A stretch of 64,000 bases of DNA from Pseudoduganella dura (GTDB lineage Bacteria; Pseudomonadota; Gammaproteobacteria; Burkholderiales; Burkholderiaceae_D): the NCBI RefSeq assembly GCF_009727155.1, contig NZ_WNWM01000002.1, positions 2,294,001 to 2,358,000 of the forward strand, read 5' to 3'. A model generated the notes under the pieces. That model was not told the DNA's origin. It worked only from the letters and a program-made list of their open reading frames with translations, and searched no databases. Of this stretch, positions 35,818 through 44,467 are shown piece after piece. The position numbers were made by a program, and so were the translations under genes. Position 1 is the stretch's first letter; every line of letters starts with the position of its first letter.

Positions 35818-38800
35818 ATGGCTATCCGTATCGCGCTGCATCACAAGACCAGTTACCGCTATGACCGCCTGGTCAATCTGTCGCCGCACGAAGTGCGCCT
35901 GCGGCCCGCGCCCCATGCCCGCACGCCGGTCCTGTCGTATTCGCTGTCAGTGACGCCGCAAGACCATTTCATCAACTGGCAGCAAGACCCTTACGGCAAT
36001 TACATCGGCCGTTTCGTGTTCCCCGAAAAAGCGGACATGCTGGAATTCACGGTCGACCTGGTTGCGGACATGACCGTCATTAACCCGTTCGATTTCTTCG
36101 TCGAGAAATATGCCGAAACGTTTCCGTTCGCGTATCCGCCGCAGCTGACCACGGAACTGACCGCCTACCTGCAGGTGGAGCCATCGGGCCCGCTGCTGCA
36201 GGAATGGGTCGCCGCCGCACGCCGCGACCTGCTGGCGCAGCCGATGGGGACGAACGACTTCCTGGTGGCGATCAACCAGCGCCTGCAGCGCGACATCGCC
36301 TACCTGCTGCGCATGGAGCCCGGCGTACAGGCACCGGAAGAGACCTTGCAGAAGCGTTCCGGCTCGTGCCGCGACAGCGGCTGGCTGCTGGTGCAGATCC
36401 TGCGGGAGATGGGGCTGGCGGCGCGTTTCGTCTCGGGCTACCTGATCCAGCTGCGCGCCGACCAGGAAGCGCTCGACGGCCCGAGCGGCCCGGCCGAAGA
36501 CTTCACCGACCTGCACGCCTGGACCGAGGTCTATGTTCCCGGTGCCGGCTGGATCGGGCTCGACCCCACGTCGGGCATGCTGGCCAGCGAAGGCCACATT
36601 CCGCTCGCCTGCACGGCGATGCCGTCCTCGGCGGCGCCGGTATCGGGTTACACCGACAAGGCCGAGGTCACGTTCTTCCACGAGATGACGGTCACCCGCA
36701 TCCACGAAGACCCGCGCGTGACCAAGCCGTATTCCGAAACAGACTGGCAAAAGATCGACCGCCTCGGCCAGCAGGTCGATGCCGACCTGAAACAGCAGGA
36801 TGTGCGCCTGACGCAGGGCGGCGAACCCACGTTCGTGTCGATCGACGACATGGACGGCGCGGAATGGAACACCCTCGCGCACGGCGACCGCAAGCGCGAG
36901 CTGGCGGGCAACCTGATGCACCGGCTGAAAAACCACTTTGCACCGGGCGGCATGCTCCATTACGGCCAGGGCAAGTGGTATCCGGGCGAGCCGCTGCCGC
37001 GCTGGGCCCTGAACATCTTCTGGCGCGTCGACGGCCAGCCGATGTGGCTCGACGCCTCGCTGTTCTCGGACGAACATGTCGACGACGGCTATGGCAGCGA
37101 GGACGCCGGCCGCTTCGCCGCCGAGCTGGTCAAGTCGCTCGGCCTGCCGGCCGACAGCGCCATCCCCGCGTATGAAGACGTGCTGCTGCAGGCCCAGCGC
37201 GAACAGGCGCTGCCGCGCAACCTGGACCCGTTGCAGGCCGACCTGGACGCCCCGGAAGAGCGCCGCCGGCTGGCGCGCCTGCTCGAACGCGGCCTTGGCC
37301 GGGTGGCCGGCTACGTGCTGCCTCTGAAGGCGCGGGACTACGATCCGTCCGTCATGCTCGGCACCAGCTGGCGCACCTCGCCATGGCCGCTGCGGCGCGA
37401 GCACCTGTACCTGATCGAGGGCGACTCGCCGATCGGCCTGCGGCTGCCGCTGGCCACGCTGCCGTGGGTGCTGCCGGAGGAACGCGACGAGGACTTCGAC
37501 GTCGATCCGTTCGCGCCGCGCGGTGCCCTGCCGGTCGGCAAGAAGGAAAAGGAAAAGGAAAAGCGGCCCGTGCTGGGCCTGGCGGCCGGCAAAGGCGCGG
37601 ACAAGACCGCGGACAAGGCCAGGAAGCCCGCCGCGCCGCCGGCGCCCGCCCGCCCCGCCGAACCGGATGCGCGCGACGTGATCCACACGGCGCTGTGCAT
37701 CGAGGTGCGCGCCGGCCGACTGTACATCTTCATGCCGCCGCTCAAGCGCATCGAGGATTACCTGGCGCTGGTCACGGCGGTCGAGAACACCGCCGCCCGG
37801 CTGAAGATGCGCCTGCGCATCGAAGGCTATGCGCCGCCGCGCGATCCGCGCATCAAGCTGCTCAGCGTCACGCCGGACCCCGGCGTGATCGAAGTGAACA
37901 TCCATCCGGCGGCGAGCTGGAATGAACTGGTCTACAACGTGTCGACGCTGTACCAGGAAGCGCGCCTGACCCGGCTGGGCACCGAGAAGTTCATGCTCGA
38001 CGGCCGCCATACCGGCACCGGCGGCGGCAACCACGCCACGCTCGGCGGCGCCACCGCCGAAGACAGCCCGATGCTGCGCCGGCCGGACCTGCTCAAGAGC
38101 CTGATCACCTACTGGCAGGTGCACCCGGCCCTGTCGTACCTGTTCTCGGGCACGTTCATCGGGCCGACCAGCCAGGCGCCGCGCGTCGACGAAGCGCGCG
38201 ACGACAACCTGTACGAACTGGCGATCGCCTTCCAGCAGATGGACCAGGTGCTGCCCACTCTGCACGAAGGCGACAAGCCATGGATCGTCGACCGCCTGCT
38301 GCGCAACCTGCTGGTCGACCTGACCGGCAATACGCACCGCTCCGAGTTTTCCATCGACAAGCTGTATTCGCCGGACGGGCCGACCGGCCGCCTCGGCCTG
38401 GTCGAATTCCGCGCCTTCGAGATGCCGCCGCACGAGCGCATGAGCCTGCTGCAAATGCTGCTGCTGCGCGCGCTGGTGGCACGCTTCTGGCGCCAGCCGT
38501 TCCAGGCCAAGCTGGTGCACTGGGGCACCGCGCTGCACGACCGCTGGATGCTGCCGCACTTCGTTGCCCAGGATATCCGCGATGTCGCCAGGGACCTGCG
38601 CGCGGCCGGCTACGCGTTCGAGGATCACTGGTTCGAGCCGTTCATCGAATTCCGCTTCCCGCGCTTCGGCACCGTCGTCTACGAGGGCGTCGAAATGGAG
38701 TTGCGCCAGGCGATCGAACCATGGAACGTGCTCGGCGAGGAAGTCAGCGCCGGCGGCACCGCGCGCTATGTCGATTCGTCGGTGGAACGCATGCAGTTGC

Positions 38801-39201
38801 TGGTGCGCGGATTGACGGACGGCCGCCACGTGGTCGCCTGCAACGGCCGCATGCTGCCCCTGCATCCGACCGGCATTCCCGGCGAATACGTGGCCGGCGT
38901 GCGCTTCCGTGCCTGGAGCCCGTGGTCGGCGCTGCATCCGACCATCAAGGTGCAGGCGCCGCTGACGTTCGACCTGGTCGATACCTGGAGCGGCCGCGCG
39001 ATCGGCGGCTGCACCTACCACGTGGTGCATCCCGGCGGACGCAGCGAAGAGGGATCGCCGGTCAATGCCAATGCCGCCGAGGCGCGCCGTTTCGCGCGGT
39101 TCTGGCCGCATGGCCACACGCCGGGCCCGATGACGGTGTACAAGGAAGAGCGCAATCCGAGCTTCCCGATGACGCTCGATTTGCGCTGGCAGGCATATTG
39201 A
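35818..39201 (+). CDS. Transglutaminase - DUF2126 protein (right arm)
   Basis: This 1127-residue protein starts AIRIALHHKTSYRYDRLVNL, a transglutaminase N-domain. A core follows with Cys in KRSGSCRDSGWLL (about 184), His in DLHAWTEVY (about 234) and Asp in IGLDPTSGM (about 249). From ~310 to the end is DUF2126 (LTQGGEPTFVSIDDMDGAEW; EFRAFEMPPHERMSLLQMLL). A charged low-complexity linker (KKEKEKEKRP, then Lys/Ala/Pro) splits DUF2126 near residues 575-620. It heads the right arm and is followed by the ATP-grasp/alpha-E fusion at 39 bases. Confidence 0.92.
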   Translation: MAIRIALHHKTSYRYDRLVNLSPHEVRLRPAPHARTPVLSYSLSVTPQDHFINWQQDPYGNYIGRFVFPEKADMLEFTVDLVADMTVINPFDFFVEKYAETFPFAYPPQLTTELTAYLQVEPSGPLLQEWVAAARRDLLAQPMGTNDFLVAINQRLQRDIAYLLRMEPGVQAPEETLQKRSGSCRDSGWLLVQILREMGLAARFVSGYLIQLRADQEALDGPSGPAEDFTDLHAWTEVYVPGAGWIGLDPTSGMLASEGHIPLACTAMPSSAAPVSGYTDKAEVTFFHEMTVTRIHEDPRVTKPYSETDWQKIDRLGQQVDADLKQQDVRLTQGGEPTFVSIDDMDGAEWNTLAHGDRKRELAGNLMHRLKNHFAPGGMLHYGQGKWYPGEPLPRWALNIFWRVDGQPMWLDASLFSDEHVDDGYGSEDAGRFAAELVKSLGLPADSAIPAYEDVLLQAQREQALPRNLDPLQADLDAPEERRRLARLLERGLGRVAGYVLPLKARDYDPSVMLGTSWRTSPWPLRREHLYLIEGDSPIGLRLPLATLPWVLPEERDEDFDVDPFAPRGALPVGKKEKEKEKRPVLGLAAGKGADKTADKARKPAAPPAPARPAEPDARDVIHTALCIEVRAGRLYIFMPPLKRIEDYLALVTAVENTAARLKMRLRIEGYAPPRDPRIKLLSVTPDPGVIEVNIHPAASWNELVYNVSTLYQEARLTRLGTEKFMLDGRHTGTGGGNHATLGGATAEDSPMLRRPDLLKSLITYWQVHPALSYLFSGTFIGPTSQAPRVDEARDDNLYELAIAFQQMDQVLPTLHEGDKPWIVDRLLRNLLVDLTGNTHRSEFSIDKLYSPDGPTGRLGLVEFRAFEMPPHERMSLLQMLLLRALVARFWRQPFQAKLVHWGTALHDRWMLPHFVAQDIRDVARDLRAAGYAFEDHWFEPFIEFRFPRFGTVVYEGVEMELRQAIEPWNVLGEEVSAGGTARYVDSSVERMQLLVRGLTDGRHVVACNGRMLPLHPTGIPGEYVAGVRFRAWSPWSALHPTIKVQAPLTFDLVDTWSGRAIGGCTYHVVHPGGRSEEGSPVNANAAEARRFARFWPHGHTPGPMTVYKEERNPSFPMTLDLRWQAY

Positions 39202-39240
39202 CCTATCGTTCCGTACCAACCGCAAAGCAGCCGTGGGCCC

Positions 39241-41868
39241 ATGCCCACGCTGGCGCCCACGCCCATGCCTAATCCACTACTTGCCCACTATCTCGCCGCG
39301 CCGGAAGGTTTCGATGAAATGCTCGACGCGGCCAAGGTGCCGCGCGCGCACTGGCGCGCGATGCTCGCCAACCTGGAGCACGAAGCGCCGGACATGATGC
39401 GCCAGCGCCTGGAGATGGTGCAGCGCCAGGTGCGCGAGAACGGCGTGACCTACAACGTGCCGGCCGATGCCGACGGCAAGCAGCGGCCGTGGGACCTGAA
39501 CGTGCTGCCGCTGATCCTGCCGCACGAGGAATGGAGCGGCATCGAGGCGGCGGTGATCCAGCGCGCCACCCTGCTCAACAGGATCCTCGGCGACGTCTAC
39601 GGCAAGCAGGAAATGCTGCGCGAAGGCCTGTTGCCGCCGGCGCTGGTGCATGGTCACGCCGGCTTCCTGCGCCCGTGCCACGGCATGCGGCATCACGACG
39701 ACATCGCCCTGCACTTCTACGCGGTCGACCTGGCGCGCGCACCGGACGGCCGCTGGTGGGTGCTGGCCGACCGCACGCAGGCGCCGTCCGGCGCCGGCTA
39801 TGCGCTGGAAAACCGCTCCATCATCACCCCCACCTTTCCCGACCTGCTGCGCGAGCTGAAGGTACAGCCGCTGTCCGGTTTTTTCCGCACCATGCGCGAC
39901 AGCCTGGAACATTGGGGGCGCCTGTGCGCGGCGAAGGGCGATGCCCCGGCGCCGCTGCGCGAGGGCGAAATGCCGCTGATCGTGCTGCTGACCCCGGGCC
40001 CGCGCACCGCCAGCTACTACGAGCAGGCCTACCTGGCGCGCTATCTCGGCCTGCCGCTGGTCGAAGGCGGCGACCTCACCGTGCGCGACGGCGTGGTCTA
40101 CCTGAAGACCCTGGCCGGCCTGCACCGGGTGCACGTGATCATGCGCCGGGTCGACGACGAATCGTGCGATCCGCTGGAACTGCAAAGCTCGATGCTGGGC
40201 GTGGCAGGGCTGACCCAGGCCGCCCGGCGCGGCAATGTGCTGGTCGCCAACAGTCTCGGTTCCAGCCTGCTCGAATCGGGCGCACTGCTCGGCTTCCTGC
40301 CGGCGCTGTCCCGGCGACTGCTGGGCGAACCGCTGAAGATGCCGTCGGTGGCCACCTGGTGGTGCGGCGAACCGGCCGCGCTGGAAGCGGTGGTCGGCAA
40401 CCTGGACCGGCTGGTCATCAAGCCGGGCTTTTCGCAGCTGCCGCCCTTCACGGTATTCGGCCAGGACCTGGCCGGCGCCGCGCGCACGGACTTCATCGCC
40501 GCGCTGCGCGCCAATCCCAACAACTATGTTGCCCAGGAACTGGTGCGGCTGTCGCAGGCGCCGGTGTGGAAGGCCGGCCCGGCGCCCGGCCTGCAGGCAC
40601 GCGCCATCGGCCTGCGGGTGTTCGCCTGCGCCACCCCGAATGGCTACGCGGTGATGCCGGGCGGCCTGACCCGGGTGGCCACCGGGCCGGATGCGCGCGT
40701 GCTGACCATGCAGATGGGCGGCGCCAGCAAGGACACCTGGGTGCAGGCGCGCGCCAGGGTGGAAGTGCACAGCCTGCAGAAACGCAGCATCACCAGCGCC
40801 GACCTGGTGCGCGAAGACAGCAACCTGTCCAGCCGCGTGGCGGAAAACCTGCTGTGGTTCGGGCGCCATGCCGAACGCTGCGACAACATCGCCCGCCTGT
40901 TGCGGGTGGCGCTCACGTTCCTGTTCAACGTGCGCTTCGACCAGCGTGGCGCGGAATGGCCGACCGTCGAGGCGCTGTGCATCTGGTTCCAGCTGCTCGA
41001 CGAGGAACGCAAGCCGGCGGCGCCCGCCTCGGGCCAGGTACAGGCCCAAGTACAGGGCCAGGGTGGGCAGGCGCAGACCCAGTCCCAGGCCGGCACGCAG
41101 CCCGCCGCCATCTTCACCGATGCCGAGATCGAGTCGGCCCTGCTGCTGGCCGTGGTGTCGCCAACCGTGCCCGGGCTGGCCCGGCAGCAGCAACAGCTGC
41201 ACCGGATCGCCGGCCAGCTGCACGAACGCTTCTCGGTCGACAACTGGCGCGCGCTGAACCGGATGGTGCAGCCCGCCGCCCCTCCAGGCGAGCGGCCGTC
41301 GCAGTCGGAAGTGATGACGATCCTCGACGATGCCGCCGCCGCGCTGATGACGCTGGCCGGCTTCGCACTCGACGGCATGACGCGCGACCTCGGCTGGCGT
41401 TTCATGTCGATCGGGCGCCGCCTGGAGCGGCTGCAATTCCAGAGCGTTGTGCTGCAGCGTGCGCTTGCAATGGACGAGAACGGCAACCTGGACTGGCTGC
41501 TGGAACTGTCCGACAGCATCATCACCTACCGCGCGCGCTACCGCGCCCAGCCCGAATGGCTGCCGGTGCTCGACCTGCTGCTGCGCGACGAGACCAACCC
41601 GCGCTCGATCCTGTTCCAGATCCATGGCATCCTGGGCACCCTGCACAAGATCGCGCAAACCCATGGGGACTGCGGCGAACACCTGCTGGCGCCGTTGAAG
41701 CAGGAATTGATCGCGCTGGAGCCAGGCACCGACCTGAACTACGGCAATGCGATGCTGAGCGGGCTGCTGAACCGGATCCAGTTGGCCAGCGCCGCCCTGT
41801 CCGAGCAGATCAGCGTACAATTTTTCAGCTATACCGACAACGGCCAGCAAAGGAGCCGCACATCATGA
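39241..41868 (+). CDS. Circularly permuted ATP-grasp / alpha-E fusion protein
   Basis: This 875-residue frame combines an ATP-grasp domain (residues ~25-510; VLADRTQAPSGAGYALENRS, LLTPGPRTASYYEQAYLARY, MGGASKDTWVQ) and an alpha-E domain (~540-870; LSSRVAENLLWFGRHAERCD). A Gln/Ala/Gly-rich insert (near residues 600-625) lies inside the alpha-E part. The left arm encodes the same two domains as separate genes. The start is uncertain between ATG 39241 and ATG 39265 (MPNPLLAHYL). Its stop overlaps the next start in ATGA. Confidence 0.9.
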   Translation: MPTLAPTPMPNPLLAHYLAAPEGFDEMLDAAKVPRAHWRAMLANLEHEAPDMMRQRLEMVQRQVRENGVTYNVPADADGKQRPWDLNVLPLILPHEEWSGIEAAVIQRATLLNRILGDVYGKQEMLREGLLPPALVHGHAGFLRPCHGMRHHDDIALHFYAVDLARAPDGRWWVLADRTQAPSGAGYALENRSIITPTFPDLLRELKVQPLSGFFRTMRDSLEHWGRLCAAKGDAPAPLREGEMPLIVLLTPGPRTASYYEQAYLARYLGLPLVEGGDLTVRDGVVYLKTLAGLHRVHVIMRRVDDESCDPLELQSSMLGVAGLTQAARRGNVLVANSLGSSLLESGALLGFLPALSRRLLGEPLKMPSVATWWCGEPAALEAVVGNLDRLVIKPGFSQLPPFTVFGQDLAGAARTDFIAALRANPNNYVAQELVRLSQAPVWKAGPAPGLQARAIGLRVFACATPNGYAVMPGGLTRVATGPDARVLTMQMGGASKDTWVQARARVEVHSLQKRSITSADLVREDSNLSSRVAENLLWFGRHAERCDNIARLLRVALTFLFNVRFDQRGAEWPTVEALCIWFQLLDEERKPAAPASGQVQAQVQGQGGQAQTQSQAGTQPAAIFTDAEIESALLLAVVSPTVPGLARQQQQLHRIAGQLHERFSVDNWRALNRMVQPAAPPGERPSQSEVMTILDDAAAALMTLAGFALDGMTRDLGWRFMSIGRRLERLQFQSVVLQRALAMDENGNLDWLLELSDSIITYRARYRAQPEWLPVLDLLLRDETNPRSILFQIHGILGTLHKIAQTHGDCGEHLLAPLKQELIALEPGTDLNYGNAMLSGLLNRIQLASAALSEQISVQFFSYTDNGQQRSRTS

Positions 41869-42791
41869 CCGATTTACCGGCGAGCGCCGGTGTGTGTGCG
41901 CGCTATCGCGTGGTGCATGAAACGCGCTACAAATATCACAGCACGGTCAGCCTGTCGCAGCAATACCTGCACATGACGCCCCGCTCGTTTGCCCACCAGC
42001 AGACGGAATCGCACCTGATCTGGCTCGATCCCGTCGTCAACGAGAGCCGGGACGGCGTCGACTATTTCGGCAACTGCACCCGGCACGTGGCGCTCACGAT
42101 GCCGCACGACAGTCTGCTGGTGCATGCCGAGTCGACGGTCGCGCTGCGCCCGCGCCCTACCCTGGCGCACATCGCCGGCACGCTGCCATGGGAGAGCGTG
42201 CGCGACATGATGGGCAAAGAAAAGAGCGCCGCCACGCTGGAAGCCTGCCGCTACCTGTACGCGTCGCCCCATGTGACCTGCTTCCCGGAGCTGCAGGCCT
42301 ATGCGCGCCTGAGCTACACGCCCGGCCGGCCGCAGCTCGATGCGGCGCTGGACCTGACGCAACGGATCTTCGACGACTTCGAGTTCGATGGCCGGGCGAC
42401 CGACATCTCGACGCCGCTCGAACAGGTGCTGCGCGGCCGGCGCGGCGTCTGCCAGGATTTCGCCCAGCTGATGATCGGCTGCCTGCGCAGCATCGGCCTG
42501 CCGGCGCGCTACATGAGCGGCTACATCCTGACCCACCCGCCGGAAGGCAAGCCGCGCCTGGTCGGCGCCGACGCTTCGCACGCCTGGGTTTCGGTGTTTT
42601 GCCCGGAGCTGGGCTGGATCGATTTCGATCCGACCAACCACTGCCTGGTGCAGCATGAACACATCACGCTGGGCTGGGGCCGCGATTTCAGCGACGTCAC
42701 GCCCATGCGCGGCATCGTGCTCGGTGGCGGGCAGCAGGAGCTCGACGTGCAGGTAACGGTCACGCCGCTGCCGCTGCCCGGCGCGGTATGA
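41865..42791 (+). CDS. Transglutaminase-like protein (right arm)
   Basis: ATG 41865 overlaps the preceding stop, with AAGGAG 9 bases upstream. The 308-residue protein has an N-domain (CARYRVVHETRYKYHSTVSL) and a transglutaminase core with Cys in RRGVCQDFAQLMIG (about 196), His in ASHAWVSVF (about 239) and Asp in DFDPTNH. It is translationally coupled to the ATP-grasp/alpha-E protein, so it is likely a stoichiometric partner. Confidence 0.9.
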   Translation: MTDLPASAGVCARYRVVHETRYKYHSTVSLSQQYLHMTPRSFAHQQTESHLIWLDPVVNESRDGVDYFGNCTRHVALTMPHDSLLVHAESTVALRPRPTLAHIAGTLPWESVRDMMGKEKSAATLEACRYLYASPHVTCFPELQAYARLSYTPGRPQLDAALDLTQRIFDDFEFDGRATDISTPLEQVLRGRRGVCQDFAQLMIGCLRSIGLPARYMSGYILTHPPEGKPRLVGADASHAWVSVFCPELGWIDFDPTNHCLVQHEHITLGWGRDFSDVTPMRGIVLGGGQQELDVQVTVTPLPLPGAV

Positions 42792-42828
42792 CCCGGCTGG
42801 CGATGCCCGCCACGGCGGGCATTCGCGA

Positions 42829-43782
42829 TTACCGGTGCTCGTCCACGACAGCCTGCAACGCCTGCAAGGCCATCGCATGGGCCCCTTCGTACGACTTCGC
42901 GGCCGCGATGAACCGGCCATTGTGGCAGAAGGCCGCATCCGGCACGCCCGTCACGGCCGCCAGCTCCGCATCGCGCAAGCCCGCCCACGGTGCCGGCAGG
43001 TCGGCGCGCGCCGTGAAGCTTTCCGCGCTGACCGGGATGGTGTGCAGCATGTAGCGGTCTTCGGAGAGACTGTGGCTGATGACGAACAGCACCTTCGGCA
43101 TTTCCTTGCGCACCACCTGGGTCCAGGGCAGTGCGCTGTTGCGCAGGAACAGCAGCTTGCCGCCTTCCAGCACTTCCGAATCGCGCACCTGCTCCACGGC
43201 GAGCAATGCGCCGACGCGGTATTTGACGGCGTTGACGAGGATATCCGTCAGGATGCCCATCGCCCGGCGGAACTGCGTGAGCCGGTACTCGTCCGCCGGG
43301 TCGCCATAGCCCAGCCGCTGTTCGTCGAGCCAGTTCGGGTTGTACCCTGAAATTACCGCCGACAGCCCGTACCCGCCGGGCGCGTTCTTGGCGGCGCCGA
43401 CATCGGACAGGTCCAGGTATTGCACGATATCGGCATCGATGGCGTAGGCGATCTCGCGGGCCGTATCGTGCGGCAGGTCGCAGCCGATATGGGTGGCGGC
43501 CAGGGCGGCGACGCAGCGCGCGCCATACTCGCGCCATACCAGGCCGGCGCTGGCATATGGCACGCCGGTCGGCCGTGCGCCCGAAAAGCCCTTCTGGTGA
43601 TGGTCGAAGCGGCCGGTGGCCGGGTCCCAGATGCCGCCGACATCGACCGCGAAGTCGGCGGCCTCGACGATCGCCGGGTCGCGCGTGCGCACCAGTTCGT
43701 TATCGGGGAACAGCACGTTCAGTACGGCCACGGCCCATGCGTCATCCGCATGGAACTTGCCGCTGTGGGTCACGATCACCAT
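42829..43782 (-). CDS. MYG1-family protein
   Basis: The protein has 317 residues with the MYG1/GAMM1 signature THSGKFHADDAWAVAVLN at the start, DPATGRFDHHQKGFSG (DHH-type metal site) and DIVQYLDLSDVGA. Eukaryotic MYG1 is a 3'-5' RNA exonuclease; the bacterial homologues are probably metal-dependent phosphoesterases. It is cytoplasmic, with a GGAG ribosome site, and convergent with the transglutaminase cluster. Confidence 0.88.
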   Translation of the reverse strand: MVIVTHSGKFHADDAWAVAVLNVLFPDNELVRTRDPAIVEAADFAVDVGGIWDPATGRFDHHQKGFSGARPTGVPYASAGLVWREYGARCVAALAATHIGCDLPHDTAREIAYAIDADIVQYLDLSDVGAAKNAPGGYGLSAVISGYNPNWLDEQRLGYGDPADEYRLTQFRRAMGILTDILVNAVKYRVGALLAVEQVRDSEVLEGGKLLFLRNSALPWTQVVRKEMPKVLFVISHSLSEDRYMLHTIPVSAESFTARADLPAPWAGLRDAELAAVTGVPDAAFCHNGRFIAAAKSYEGAHAMALQALQAVVDEHR

Positions 43783-43952
43783 CGGTCAATCTCCAGAGCA
43801 CGGCCGCCAGGATGCGGCCTTCCGACCGTGATGATACCGGCTTTGCCGCGGCGCCCGGTATCTGGAAGCGCCGCGACGCGGCCCCGAATGCAACAGCGCA
43901 TTGCGGCCGGGGCCAGCAACGCGCTGCATGGGTGGAATTGCCGGGCCGGCGC

Positions 43953-44384
43953 TTACCTGGCCACGACCTTCAGCTGGTCGACGTCCAGTTTCGATTCGCC
44001 GATCATTTCCTTGTCGAACTCGCCGACCAGTTCCACCTCGGTGGTGTGATCGACCTTGACGCCGGCGGGGAACAGCTTGTCGTCGATTTCCACGGTGATC
44101 CTGCCGCTGGCATCGGCGAATTCATACTCTTCGTCGCCCTTGTGGTTCAGCAGCCTGCCTTTCAGGCGCACGTGCTGGTCGTCCTTGCCGCTGGCCAGCA
44201 AGTCCTTCGCGGTCATCAAAGGCACGCCCGACGGGCCGCTGTAGCCCCCGGCTGCCGCCTTGGCGGCAGGCGCCGTGGCGGCCGGCGCGGCGTTCGGGCC
44301 GCTGTAGCCGCCCGTCTGGGCAATGGCGACGGCCGAAACGGCCAGCACGGCAGTGATGCAGGAAAGTTGGATGAAGCGTTTCAT
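43953..44384 (-). CDS. ygiW: YgiW/YdeI-family (NirD-type OB-fold) stress protein
   Basis: The 143-residue protein has a signal peptide (IQLSCITAVLAVSAVAIAQ) and a short linker with the motif GGYSGP twice. A BOF/OB-fold domain follows (VPLMTAKDLLASGKDDQHVR; ITVEIDDKLFPAG; LVGEFDKEMIGESKLDVDQL). Periplasmic YgiW-type proteins contribute to peroxide, cadmium and cationic peptide tolerance. It lies 83 bases downstream of a QseBC-like pair. In E. coli ygiW adjoins qseBC, so the link is probably old. Confidence 0.85.
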   Translation of the reverse strand: MKRFIQLSCITAVLAVSAVAIAQTGGYSGPNAAPAATAPAAKAAAGGYSGPSGVPLMTAKDLLASGKDDQHVRLKGRLLNHKGDEEYEFADASGRITVEIDDKLFPAGVKVDHTTEVELVGEFDKEMIGESKLDVDQLKVVAR

Positions 44385-44467
44385 GGTCGGTCCTCCGAAG
44401 TGTTGTGTGGGAGCTGCCGTTGGCGGCAGGCATGGACGCATTACACCGGCCGAACATGAATCGAATC

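Noticed and set aside
35947..39225. 1092-codon minus-strand frame opposite the DUF2126 gene
   Set aside because: No recognisable motif; antisense shadow of a conserved gene.
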